The translations under genes and the position numbers were made by a program. The notes below the pieces were generated by a model. The model was not told the origin of the DNA. It was given only the letters and a program-made list of their open reading frames with translations, and searched no databases. Positions 21,562 to 31,680 of a stretch of 64,000 bases of DNA are shown in pieces; the first letter of the stretch is position 1, and each line of letters starts with the position of its first letter. Origin of the DNA: Cryptomeria japonica. Lineage: Eukaryota; Streptophyta; Pinopsida; Cupressales; Cupressaceae. The stretch covers positions 344,897,870 to 344,961,869 of the forward strand of contig NC_081412.1 of the NCBI RefSeq assembly GCF_030272615.1, given 5' to 3'.

Positions 21562-22806
21562 TGTAGCATCCTAAAATTGCGACACTTGCAATTTCGACTG
21601 CATTTGGGTCTTCACGATGTGATGCAACACGGAACCTAAATGGAGACCCCGAAACTTGTTCATGACACCAAAAACTGCATTTCTCAGCACCCTGGCCTGA
21701 TCCTCCTTGCACCCTGCTACCCCTGGAGGTGGGACCATGGCGCCTAGCGCCCTGGTCCTTCTGGACTAGAGCGCCCAGCGCCCTGGTCCCCCAGGACCAT
21801 GGCGCCCAGCGCCCTGGTCCTTAGCCCTATTTTGGGCCTGGTCTCTTATGGGGCTTCGGGTCTTTAAGTTTGCAAATTGGAAAATAATGTTTCCTGGTCG
21901 GCCTAAGGTCGGGAAAATCAGTCTTTTAACCCTAATTGGCAAGTATATAAACTACATTTCCTCTCCCATTTTGAAAAGATGGAAAAAAGGAGGCGAAAGC
22001 AATATTCAAACATTCAAGCATTCAAGCATTCCTTCAAGCAATTGAGCATTCTAAGTCTCCATTCAAGGCTAAGTGTTGCATTCAAGACAAGGATTCAACC
22101 ATTGAAGAGGAGATCACATACAACATACAACATACTACTTACATTACACCTTCGCATGTAAGAATACAAACATTCTTACAACAAGGTATCAGTACTTGTT
22201 TACATTACAAACATTTACATTTACAGCATTCTCATTTCTTGGTTAATTCCAAAACTGAGGTTTGACCTAAAGGCAAACCCCTCATCCCTAACCCCCCAAT
22301 CGTCCTCTCTTTTCTGTGTGTAGGTTGCAGGTACGCGGCTGTAATTGAAGATCTGGGATCCTTGTGCAGAGACGAACAGATCCACCTTCGTTTCACGGAT
22401 TTTTTGGAGGACCGTGTGCACGCCGGGCGCCATCGTCCCGTCAACTTTCGCTCAAATTTGCAGAACAGAACCGTCTCGACATTTTACTGCAAATTCCAAG
22501 TCCGCAGCTTCATCCTATATTCCTATCTATGTTTATAAGTGAATCTTTCTCACTTTTCATGCATTCCTAGCTTAATCTTTCTATCCACATTTCTTTACAA
22601 AAGAGGGTATCCTTGATGTCCTAACCCTTAAAACTCATTTAGAATCCAGTCTTGCATTGTGTGGGACTGGATCTTGTGGGTTTCAACCCCTCTTTTGAAT
22701 GTAAAGTCCCTCCTAAGTGAAAACCATCAACCCTAGTGACTCTCCCTTCTCTCTCCTTGGAGTTGGGGAGGGGAGAACGAATAGGGTTCAATTTTTCCGC
22801 TTTACA
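21562..22806 (+). repeat. 5' LTR of element D
   Basis: It is bounded by TGTAGCATCC and CGCTTTACA. A GC-rich block of three palindromes sits at 21732-21820, a TATA box TATATAA at 21944-21950 and a fourth, weaker palindrome at 22409-22438. Apart from that block it is AT-rich. Confidence 0.93.
21732..21820. repeat. Three tandem 31-bp units each holding a 27-nt palindrome
   Basis: Units start at 21732, 21763 and 21794. Units 1 and 3 pair GGACCA with TGGTCC and GGCGC with GCGCC around a 3-nt loop, with one T/C mismatch. Unit 2 is less perfect (outer arm GGACTA). The right LTR has the same three at 28329-28355, 28360-28386 and 28391-28417. They could be protein-binding palindromes or RNA hairpins; the sequence does not decide. 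Confidence 0.9.
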
Positions 22807-24080
22807 TTTTGGTGAACCCGACGTGAACATCCTCATTCTGATTATTCATGGTTAGATCTGAAAATTTTGTTTCCTTAATTACATTTCCATGTTTGATCTT
22901 TTGCAAATTTTAGACGCTAATTGCATAAAAACCCTAAAATTTTGTTTTTAGTAATTAAACTTGTGAAATGTTTAATTGTTAATGGTTGTTTCAGATCTAC
23001 CCTTCTATTGCAAATTGTCAATTCATATTTGTGCTTTAATTCTGAAAATTAAGTGGTTAAATGACAAAACCCTAATTTTTAAAACCTCCTTGATTCAACC
23101 TTTGACTGATAATTTCACTGATCAAAACACCTCCAAATCGGCTGTAACTTTGGATTCCGCAATAAAATCACAATATCTTTCATCCCTAAAAATTTGGAAA
23201 AAAGTTGCGAGGACCGTGTGCACTCCGAGCGCCATCGTCCCTAACATTTTTTCCGAAATTTCGGGAGCTAGATCTTACTATATTTTTCTGCTAAAATCCA
23301 GAATTTTGGCTGATTTTATCAATTCTAACACTTTCAAAATTAAAGTCAAAGTTGGTCTAGCGATTGCTTGGATTAAGGCTTCAAATCATTCAAAAATTGT
23401 TGAAATTGAAATTCATATCAAAATTGTGTTTCTTACAGTCCTAAATCTGAAAAGTGTGTTGGCATTCATTCAAAATTTCAGTGCTTTATTTAAATTTTTA
23501 CAATTTGTGACTTTTGAAGTTAGGTGTTTAATTACAACAACTTTGATTTCCACTTTCAAATTCAAATTTTGCACGAAATCAAGTCAACTTTTAAATTTCA
23601 AAGCTTGCATTGCTTTCAGTATTCCCTCTAAAATCATAAAATTCAAAATTTCAGTTTCCCTCTCTTTTTCAAAATTCAAATTTTACATTTTTCAACAATC
23701 TTGGTAGGGTTCAATTTTGAGATTGCAACTTTAATTTGGCCTATCTACAGATCGTAAAATCACTCAATTTTTTCAGATTAGCTTTAAAATCATCATAACT
23801 TTCATCCCTGAAAATTTCGAAAAAATTTGCAAGGACCATGTGCACTCCGTTCGCCACGGTCCCGGACATTTTTTCTGAAATTTCGGGAGATTGTCCTGAT
23901 TGCATTTAACAGCTTAAATCTAGGAGATTGGCTGATTTTATTGAAATTTGCTACCTCTAAACTTCAAAATCTTCTCTCTCTCTTTAGTGCATGAGTTTTA
24001 CAACAATAAGTCCTACTTACACTATTCCCGTTAGATGAAGCCTTAGAATTAAGTCTTTCCAAGGTGTAGTTACCGAGGAG
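22807..24080 (+). other. Leader of element D with primer-binding site and duplicated block
   Basis: The likely primer-binding site is TGGTGAACCCGACGTGA from 22810, three bases after the LTR; I do not assign the tRNA. Two related blocks of about 120 bp, at about 23155-23275 and 23775-23895, each contain a 30-nt GGACC...GTCC-type palindrome (23211-23240 and 23833-23862) followed by CATTTTTTC-GAAATTTCGGGAG. A 243-codon open frame at 22976-23707 is F/K/I/S-rich, has no recognisable motif and spans these repeats; I do not regard it as a gene. Confidence 0.7.
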
Positions 24081-25991
24081 ATGGAACCTAATTTGAATGG
24101 CCTTTTTAACAAGGACATGGGTAATTCCTCTAATCCTCTTAATGATGAAGAAGCTCTCCATGAGGTTTCTGTAGAACAACTTTCAAAATTGGATAACCAA
24201 TTTGATGATTTTCGACAATGGATGTCTCAAGAATACCCCGATAGCGAAGCTCTTTCATTAAGTGAGGGTCTAAAACGTATGGTTCAAAGTGATAAGAATG
24301 GAATTGATATTTTGCGTGGTATTGCACACATTGTGGGTTCGAATGTGATGCCTATGAAAAGTTGTGCCGAAACCTTAGGTTATACACAACCTCCTACTCA
24401 AGTTAATCATTCTATTCCTTTGACAACTCCTATTGCTAGTATACCTACTTTTACATCAAACATAATGACTACTTCAACACAAGACATTCCTCCTATGATC
24501 ACCAGTCATGGGGGCAATCCCTCTTCTTCAATCAACCCTCTTCCTTCATTCAATCCAACTTCTTCATTCATTCCTTCAATAAGTGTTCCTATTATATCAC
24601 CACAAATGAACATGACGCAAGGGGGCAATTCGTTTAATCATTCCATTCCTCTTTGTAGTGTTCCTCCTGTCCAATCATCTCCTATGACTAACTATCATAG
24701 TGTCCCACCACCTTACTCTCTACCTTCTTTCAATAACATAACACCTCCATCACAATCTAACACGTCTAATATGAACTCTTCGACTGAAGCGACCATTAAC
24801 AATCTTGCACAAACTGTCTCTTCTTTACAGCAACAAATTGCCTCTATGAATCAATCTAAGTTTAGTGTGCCCACATTTGATGTTGCGAGCCCACTTTCTC
24901 TTGACATTGTTCGAGCTATCCCCCCTAAACATGTTGAAATTCCACATTTGGAGCTTTATAATGGTAAGGGTGGTCCTCTAACACATGTTAAGACCTTTCA
25001 AACAATATGTACTGATTTTGCTTATGACCAAAGGTTGCTTGCAAAACTGTTTACTAGAACATTACGAGATAAAGCCCTACAATGGTATTTCTCATTTCCT
25101 TCCTATTCTATTACTTCTTTCGAACAACTCACAAATGCTTTCATTCAACAATTTCAAAACAATATAAGTCCTAAAGTCACTTTGATTGATTTAATGCATT
25201 GTAAACAAGGTGTTAAAGAAAAAGTGATTGATTTCATTGGTAGATATAAGCATTTGTATGCTCAAATTTCTTTTCCAGTACCTGACAATGATATTCAAAG
25301 AATCTTTATTTCTAATTTACAAAAAGACATTAGAGAAAAACTCTTGTTTTCTGAGTTTACTTCTTTCCAACAGTTGTGCACAACTCTTCACAATTATCAA
25401 CTGACTGTGAGTCAAATGGAACAAGCAAATCCTATGGCTCCGAGTGATAAGGGTGATAGTAGTCAACAACCATTTGGGAAGTTTAAACTGAACAGAGAGT
25501 CCATTAAATTCAATGAAAACATCATCAACAATGTGAATGCAGCATCAGGTGTGCCTCCTATTTCTAGGTTTTTCAAGAAAGAAAGAAAGTTTACTCCTTT
25601 GAATGAATCATTGCATAGTATTATGAATAAGTTATTGGAACAAAATGTGCTTACTCTTCCTCCTATAAGGCAAATATATCCTACAAAGATTAATTCACCC
25701 TATTTTGATAACAAATCTTTTTGTCAATTTCATCGTCATCCTGGGCATGATACTGAAAAATGTTTTGCTTTAAAGGGTAAAATTCAAGATTTGATTGATA
25801 ATAATACTATCTCTGTTTCTGGTGTGAATGATAAAGGCAACACATCTATAGCTCCTCCTAACCAAAATCTTCAGATTTTTACTGATCCATTGCCTTCTCA
25901 TACCTCTAGTGCGATTGATACTACTGATTCCTCTGTCTCACCTGATGATCTTGTGTCCATGACTCCGAATGTGATTAACTTTGTAGAGTAG
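24081..25991 (+). CDS. Gag polyprotein of element D (636 aa, intact)
   Basis: The ATG at 24081 starts MEPNLNGLFNKDMGN. Residues about 1-110 are acidic and helical; 110-255 are P/S/T/N-rich and probably disordered. The capsid domain is at about 280-450: HVEIPHLELYNGKGGP, LRDKALQWYFSFPSYSI and FIGRYKHLYAQISF, matching the gypsy retrotransposon gag family. A single zinc motif CQFHRHPGHDTEKC with KGKIQDLIDNN is at 548-561 (25722-25763), a C-x2-H-x4-H-x4-C variant. The ORF ends with TAG at 25989-25991, and the protease-like region continues in the same frame. The product should form particles that package RNA. An open gag without pol suggests recent selection on gag or recent transposition. Confidence 0.92.
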   Translation: MEPNLNGLFNKDMGNSSNPLNDEEALHEVSVEQLSKLDNQFDDFRQWMSQEYPDSEALSLSEGLKRMVQSDKNGIDILRGIAHIVGSNVMPMKSCAETLGYTQPPTQVNHSIPLTTPIASIPTFTSNIMTTSTQDIPPMITSHGGNPSSSINPLPSFNPTSSFIPSISVPIISPQMNMTQGGNSFNHSIPLCSVPPVQSSPMTNYHSVPPPYSLPSFNNITPPSQSNTSNMNSSTEATINNLAQTVSSLQQQIASMNQSKFSVPTFDVASPLSLDIVRAIPPKHVEIPHLELYNGKGGPLTHVKTFQTICTDFAYDQRLLAKLFTRTLRDKALQWYFSFPSYSITSFEQLTNAFIQQFQNNISPKVTLIDLMHCKQGVKEKVIDFIGRYKHLYAQISFPVPDNDIQRIFISNLQKDIREKLLFSEFTSFQQLCTTLHNYQLTVSQMEQANPMAPSDKGDSSQQPFGKFKLNRESIKFNENIINNVNAASGVPPISRFFKKERKFTPLNESLHSIMNKLLEQNVLTLPPIRQIYPTKINSPYFDNKSFCQFHRHPGHDTEKCFALKGKIQDLIDNNTISVSGVNDKGNTSIAPPNQNLQIFTDPLPSHTSSAIDTTDSSVSPDDLVSMTPNVINFVE

Positions 25992-27371
25992 CAGAAAATC
26001 CCTAAAGAACCTTCCATCACATTTGATTCTAGTGAAACTATCAGGGCACCTGATGGTCCTTTATATATAGTTGCAAAAGTCAAGAATACACCTTGCCGTG
26101 GAGTGCTTATTGATCCTTCTTGTATGGTTAATGTCATTACTGAAGAATTTCTTTTTACTTTGCAATTGAATCAAGTGATCTATGATGAAACAAATGTGGT
26201 TGTGAAACTATTTGATGCATTTTCTTCTCCTGCAATTGGTTCTATTACATTACCTATTGAGGTCCATAACAAATCCCTTGATGTGGACTTTGCTATTATT
26301 CCATCATCCGAACAATTTCGTGTGAAGCTAGGCTATCCTTGGCTATCTTCCATGAAAGCTATTGCTTCTCCTATTAACAAGTGCTTGAAATTTCCCCATA
26401 ATGGTGAAGTTGTTACTGTCAATCATAGTCTCTTTAAACCAGCTGAAAGAACCTCTAGCGTTCCTATTGATTACTTTTGGCCTAAACAATTCCAATCTCT
26501 TCCTCCGCGAAGTGATCATCTTTTCAAATCTTATCAAAAGTGGAAAACAGATATGATCTTATCTCTAAGTGAACCTAGAACACCCAAACTTGACATTCCT
26601 ATCGTTCTTGAGAAGGAAGTTCTTCCTTTGAAAGATAAAACTAATGTCTTTCCTCAAGAATATTCCCAACCCATTCCTATGAATGTGACTATGCCTATAT
26701 CTAATAAACTTCCTAAAAGTAGACCTATACCTCCTCGTCATGATGGGCTTGGTCTCCTTCCTAAACCAAATATTCCTCCCTTATATGGAGCAGTTCCTCC
26801 TCCTTCCTCTTATGGAGAGAAGAGACCTTCCTCTTCTCCTATTATTCAACCTAAACACCCAAGTGATAAGGATGAGAACATTCCTCCTCCTCAATCTCCT
26901 AATCTTCCTACTAAGACTAGACGAAATCGTTCTGCACATGAACGCCGACGAAAGCGTCGTCTTAGAGCTCAGGCAGCTGCTTCTCAAACTTTGCAATCCC
27001 CAAAAACACCTTCAGCCAATATTATTCCATTTTCTCCTCAGCCGACGATTGAGCCAAAATCTCTTAAACATAAGATGCATGATGGTCTTGATCCTGTGCG
27101 AGTTAAAGATCCTATTTTTATAAATCTTGATGATGATATAGCTGAAAATGTTATTCATGGTGAAAATGTTACTCCTGTTCATTCTGATAGTGAATATGAA
27201 TTTGTTGACGTTGATAACCATCTATCTAATGAATTTTCTAAAGCACTTATCCTAGCTCCTAGACAAGAACACCGTGGCTTGGGATATGAACATAGCCCTT
27301 GTTTGGATCTTGTGATAGCTCCATCTGCTGTGTTGGATGTTCCTCCTCTAGCATGTTTCCTACCTTCCTGA
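25992..27371 (+). CDS. Protease-like C-terminal product of element D, in frame after the gag stop
   Basis: The frame is open from the codon after the gag TAG (QKIPKEPSITFDSS) to TGA at 27369-27371, about 459 codons. The retropepsin-like part is PDGPLYIVAKVKNTPCRGVLIDPSCMVNVITEEF in pattern, with LIDPS where active enzymes have D-S/T-G, so the Asp remains but the Gly does not. VKLGYPWLSSMKAI corresponds to the family's LGxPWL block. A Pro-rich segment, an Arg-rich patch (HERRRKRRLRAQ, about 26937-26972) and a terminal RGLGYEHS follow; the last resembles the end of a G-patch region. No start codon lies close to the stop, so expression would need readthrough, or a downstream start (GTG at 26103 or ATG at 26124). 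The truncated active site makes protease activity doubtful. Confidence 0.72.
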   Translation, partial: QKIPKEPSITFDSSETIRAPDGPLYIVAKVKNTPCRGVLIDPSCMVNVITEEFLFTLQLNQVIYDETNVVVKLFDAFSSPAIGSITLPIEVHNKSLDVDFAIIPSSEQFRVKLGYPWLSSMKAIASPINKCLKFPHNGEVVTVNHSLFKPAERTSSVPIDYFWPKQFQSLPPRSDHLFKSYQKWKTDMILSLSEPRTPKLDIPIVLEKEVLPLKDKTNVFPQEYSQPIPMNVTMPISNKLPKSRPIPPRHDGLGLLPKPNIPPLYGAVPPPSSYGEKRPSSSPIIQPKHPSDKDENIPPPQSPNLPTKTRRNRSAHERRRKRRLRAQAAASQTLQSPKTPSANIIPFSPQPTIEPKSLKHKMHDGLDPVRVKDPIFINLDDDIAENVIHGENVTPVHSDSEYEFVDVDNHLSNEFSKALILAPRQEHRGLGYEHSPCLDLVIAPSAVLDVPPLACFLPS

Positions 27372-28157
27372 AATATTGATCAGCAAGATCAGGGGGTAGA
27401 TGAGGTGCTAGACTAGTTTCATTAGCATAGCAGATTCTCTCCTCCTCTCTTTTGTTACTTCTTCTATGTGTTATTCTCATTCTTCTATTTGTTGTCCTTA
27501 GTGTTGTCTACTTGAGGACGATGCAAAGCATTGAGATCTCTTTTGGTCTCTCTCATGTTGACTCAAAAGACACATGTGTTCCCTTCTTCTAGGTGACCTT
27601 CCTTGATTGGGGAATGAAGAACAATTATGCATACATACATATGATATACATGAATTATCATACAGCATACTGACCCCGAGGAAAGTGAAGTCACCTTGTG
27701 CTTTGTGTTTTGTGTCTATTATCCTTGGGCTTATCTCACACTTGGGGGCTAAATCCTTGCGATAACGTTCTCCTTTTTCATTTCTTATATGTATCACTAC
27801 CTTAAAGAAATCACCCCCGGTGAGGCGTGTGCGATCGCTTTAACGTAGGGGGGCATACATCCCGTTCATATCTTTTCAAGATACTTGAAAATTTCTTGAC
27901 AAATTTAGCTTTGCCTTGAAAATTTTTGATATCTTTCTTGCATGACTCATAGTGAGGGAACCTTACTACTGACAGTCATGGTTCTCCCTCGTGATCTTCC
28001 CTTTTACTTTGTCAATCGAAGTCGTAAGATCCTTAGTCCACTGGGGGCTTGGTGTATCTTGCCTTCTTGACGTGGTGAAAGTCTTTCAATGTTGTTTCCT
28101 TGTACTTTACCGGAAGTATGAGCATACGCTTATACTCCCGCTAAAGTGGGGGCTAAA
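27372..28157 (+). other. 3' untranslated region and polypurine tract of element D
   Basis: No coding sequence and no pol remnants are visible. The terminal AAAGTGGGGGCTAAA (28143-28157) is the plus-strand primer. An earlier tract, CCACTGGGGGCTTGG (28039-28053), matches a tract in the reverse strand of element E (about 37580), which supports kinship of D and E. Confidence 0.85.
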
Positions 28158-29403
28158 TGTAGCATCCTAAAATTGTGACACTTGCAATTTCGACTGCATT
28201 TGGGTCTTCACGATGGCGATGCAACACTGAACCTGAATGGAGACCCCGAAACTTGTTCATGACACCAAAAACTGCATTTCTCAGCACCCTGGCCTGATCC
28301 TCCTTGCACCCTGCTGCCCCTGGAGGTGGGACCATGGCGCCTAGCGCCCTGGTCCTTCTGGACTAGGGCGCCCAGCGCCCTGGTCCCCCAGGACCATGGC
28401 GCCCAGCGCCCTGGTCCCTGGCCCTATTTTGGGCCCGGTCTCTTATGGGGCTTCGGGTCTTTAAGTTTGCAAATTGGAAAATAATGTTTCCTGGTCGGCC
28501 TAAGGTCGGGAAAATCAGTCTTTTAACCCTAATTGGCAAGTATATAAACTACATTTCCTCTCCCATTTTGAAAAGATGGAAAAAAGGAGGCGAAAGCAAT
28601 ATTCAAACATTCAAGCATTCAAGCATTCCTTCAAGTAATTGAGCATTCTAAGTCTCCATTCAAGGATAAGTGTTGCATTCAAGACAAGGATTCAACCATT
28701 GAAGAGGAGATCACATACAACATACAACATACTACTTACATTACACCTTCGCATGTAAGAATACAAACATTCTTACAACAAGGTATCAGTACTTGTTTAC
28801 ATTACAAACATTTACATTTACAGCATTCTCATTTCTTGGTTAATTCCAAAACCGGGGTTTGACCTAAAGGAAAATCCCTCATCCCTAACCCCCCAATCGT
28901 CCTCTCTTTTCTGTGTGTAGGTTGCAGGTACGTGGCTGTAATTGAAGATCTGGGATCCTTGTGCAGAGATGAACAGATCCACCTTCGTTTCGCGGATTTT
29001 TCGGAGGACCGTGTGCACGCCGGGCGCCATCGTCTCGTCAACTTTTGCTCAAATTTGCAGAACAGCACCGTCTCGACATTTTACTACTAATTCCAGGTCC
29101 GCAGCTTCATCCTATATTCCTATCTCTGTTTATAAGTGAATCTTTCTCACTTTTCATGCATTCCTAGCTTAATCTTTCTATCCACATTTCTTTACAAAAG
29201 AGGGTATCCTTGATGTCCTAACCCTTGAAACTCATTTAGAATCCAGTCTTGCATTGTGTGGGACTAGATCTTGTGGGTTTCAACCCCTCTTTTGAATGTA
29301 AAGTCCCTCCTAAGTGAAAACCATCAACCCTAGTGACTCTCCCTTCTCTCTCCTTGGAGTTGGGGAGGGGAGAACGACTAGGGTTCGATTTTTCCGCTTT
29401 ACA
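28158..29403 (+). repeat. 3' LTR of element D
   Basis: It starts TGTAGCATCC and ends CGCTTTACA, followed by ACAAC. It carries the same TATA box (28541-28547) and palindrome trio as the left LTR. Differences from the left LTR are mainly C/T and G/A substitutions. Confidence 0.93.
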
Positions 29404-29408
29404 ACAAC

Positions 29409-30156
29409 TAATAATAATTTGCGACATCAGTTCACACCCATGGGGGAACCCGTAGATGTGATTTTCAAACACATTGAATGGCACAATATGGTTGTGTATC
29501 CACAAACAATACCATTTGATGAGTCAAAACCTAAGCCTAATTGGTATAAAGAGAATGTGTATTGTGTTTATCATCGTGTCAAGGATCATGCAAGAAACAA
29601 GTGCATGAAGCTTAAGCATCTAGTTCAAGATCTTATTTATCAAGGAAAATTTGATGTTGACCCTACCACAGGAAAGTCACCTAATGCGAATCTAGGCAAG
29701 TATAAAGATGCTCTTCCCAAACATCAAGAAGCAAGCACATCCAATGCTAGTAAGATTCGTACCACCAATAACATCAACTACAACAAGGTATCATTCAATT
29801 ATGGTCCTACAGTAGGTTGCATTACTCAGGTAGAAGAGAATTCCAATATGATTCATGACAAAGGAGTCGATACTCAATGTGTTGTAACTACCAGAAGAGC
29901 TCGCATGACAGTTCTTGGAGCTCCACCTCCTACTCTACCTCAAGTGCCTATGTCAACACAATATAATATTCTTGAGCACTTAGGGAAGACCCCTGCACAA
30001 ATTTCCATTTTAGACTTTTTAAAAGTTTCACCTACTCACCAAGAGATTCTTAACCGTGCATTGAAAGAAACCCATGTGCCCAGCAATATAGATATGACAC
30101 AATTACAATCTTTGGTGGCACATTTATCTACCACATACCATATCAGTTTCACCTAA
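29409..30156 (+). pseudogene. Gag C-terminus of element C with zinc motif
   Basis: Resumes NNNLRHQFTPMGEPVDVIF directly after element D. It contains CVYHRVKDHARNKC followed by MKLKHLVQDLIYQGKF, the same C-x2-H-x4-H-x4-C plus Q-D-L-I signature as the gags of A, D and F. The downstream part is polar and ends in a stop at 30156. An open frame that begins inside the LTR of D (29314) is accidental; only the part after 29408 belongs to C. Confidence 0.8.
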
Positions 30157-30165
30157 TCAAATGTC

Positions 30166-30738
30166 GTGGTTCTTGATCCCATTCATATCCGTTCACTTAA
30201 TATAGAGGCCATTATCAAGCAATATAAAGTGAAGTTAGTTTTGATTGATAATGGTTCTACCCTAAATCTTTGTACATTGAAATTTGTCACACAAATAGGA
30301 TATACTATCATGGATTTGCATAACCAATGCATCACTAGCAAAGCATATGATAATATAGAGAGAACCTCAGTGGGAATGATTAATCTTCCAATTCAGGTGG
30401 GCCTAGTAACACATGATACTCTTTGCCACATTGTTGATCTTGACCTTCCATTCAATATCCTTCTTGGTCATCCATGGATTCATGCCATGCAAGCTATGTC
30501 ATCCACTTACCACCAACGTTTAAAATTTCCATGCCAAGGTTGTGAAATTACTATTTGTGGTGACACTCAAACATTTGAATATTGTCGCGTTCTTGAAGCA
30601 TCTTCCCCATATTCCCATCATTTCCCAAGCATTAACATTGGAATACCTCAAACTATTCCATCATCTTCATATGTTGACCCTAAATCCATACTCACTAGTC
30701 CTAAAGGAAAAGAATCTATTTCATATGCCTTTTCTTAG
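30166..30738 (+). pseudogene. Aspartic protease domain of element C
   Basis: Retropepsin-like: IKQYKVKLVLIDNGSTLNLC carries the catalytic region (D-N-G-S in place of D-S/T-G), and NILLGHPWIHAMQAMSSTYH is the family's second conserved block. It is preceded by a stop at about 30154 and ends at 30738. It would release mature gag and pol proteins. Confidence 0.8.
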
Positions 30739-31680
30739 CTCAAGATCGACGATGTCAGTTGTGGTGAATATACCTTACAAGAAACCTTTTCAGTGGGTGA
30801 ATTACCTCTAGATCCTCCTACCCATGGGAAACATAATAAAGAGAAGAAGAAGAAGAAGAAGAAGAAAGAACCTATGTTCGGAATGTGTGGTTCTACCACA
30901 TTTCAATCTCATGGTGAACTTAATCATGAAATCATAGAGGGAGATATTAATCAGTGGCTTTTCAAAGATGCTACTGAAGACAAAGACACCCGCCTTAATC
31001 ATTTCAAAGAAAAATACCCAGTAGCACACAAATTAGCTACTAAGAAATGGGATTATCAAGGTGGAGGATAAGGACAAGAAAAACATGGAATTAAAAGACA
31101 TATGTAAGGAGGTTGTCAAACAAGTGTATGATGATATAGATAGCTCCTTATCTTTTGGTACATCCACCCTCTTTGATACATCTATTCTTTTAATTAGTCT
31201 TTCCCTTCGGCATCCTGAAATCATTAATTGGTGTCAAACTATTACACACCTTGATACATTCTATAGTAGTAGCAAGCTCTTTCGATTCCTGGGAGCGATT
31301 GAATATGCACCATATTATCATTTAGCCCTCAATACAATGTACCAATTGGATTCTCAAGGATATTTTGGGGAAGAGGGGATCTTGAACTGTAAAAGTGAAA
31401 ACCTTTCAGAGGCACCTATAGATTCCAAAAAAGTAAAAAACAAAGGGTGTATCTTCTAGTGAAAACCTCTTGGAGGCGCTAGAAGATGAGGATTTCCCTC
31501 TTCCTCTCATAGATATATAGGTTCCTAATAAATCCCCAATGCTCATTGATGAAACAAGAGAAGTTAATTTGGGAACTACAAAAAATCCTTGAATTACCTA
31601 TGTGGCAGCATCTTTGTCTGATGAAGAGTTTCAAGTTTTCCTTTAGATACTTCATAAATGGATTATTAACTTTGCATGGT
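30739..31680 (+). pseudogene. Protease-RT spacer of element C with G-patch remnant
   Basis: Coding-like but broken. A lysine run (about 30840-30865) is followed by NQWLFKDATEDKDTR and HKLATKKWDYQGGG (to 31071), which lines up with LKWIFKEDSENKEVR and YKMIQRMGYSGTG of element A and so looks like a truncated G-patch. The frame then shifts to a 132-codon stretch at 31061-31459 without recognised motifs. Confidence 0.55.

Larger units (their letters stand above)
21562..29403 (+). mobile_element. Element D: complete, pol-less gag-protease LTR retrotransposon
   Basis: A full element of 7,842 bp: LTRs 21562-22806 and 28158-29403 (both TGTAGCATCC...TTTACA), primer-binding site after the left LTR, purine tract AAAGTGGGGGCTAAA just before the right LTR, and target duplication ACAAC at 21557-21561 and 29404-29408. 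Gag is intact and a protease-like ORF follows in the same frame after one TAG. Only 786 bp separate that ORF from the 3' LTR, so RT, RNase H and integrase are absent, not merely decayed. By hand count the LTRs differ at roughly 30-40 of 1,245 positions (about 97% identity), younger than its host C. It resembles the gag-only (TR-GAG) class. Confidence 0.93.

Noticed and set aside
22221-22570. Overlapping open frames of 65-70 codons on both strands, repeated at 28818-29139
   Set aside because: They repeat because they are in the two LTRs of element D; no coding signal.
22976-23707. 243-codon + strand open frame in the leader of element D
   Set aside because: No motif, AT-driven composition, and it runs through a duplicated leader block and a palindrome; not a convincing gene.
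26937-26972. Resemblance of HERRRKRRLRAQ to the basic region of a bHLH protein
   Set aside because: No helix-loop-helix follows; a Pro-rich context and retroelement origin make a transcription factor unlikely.
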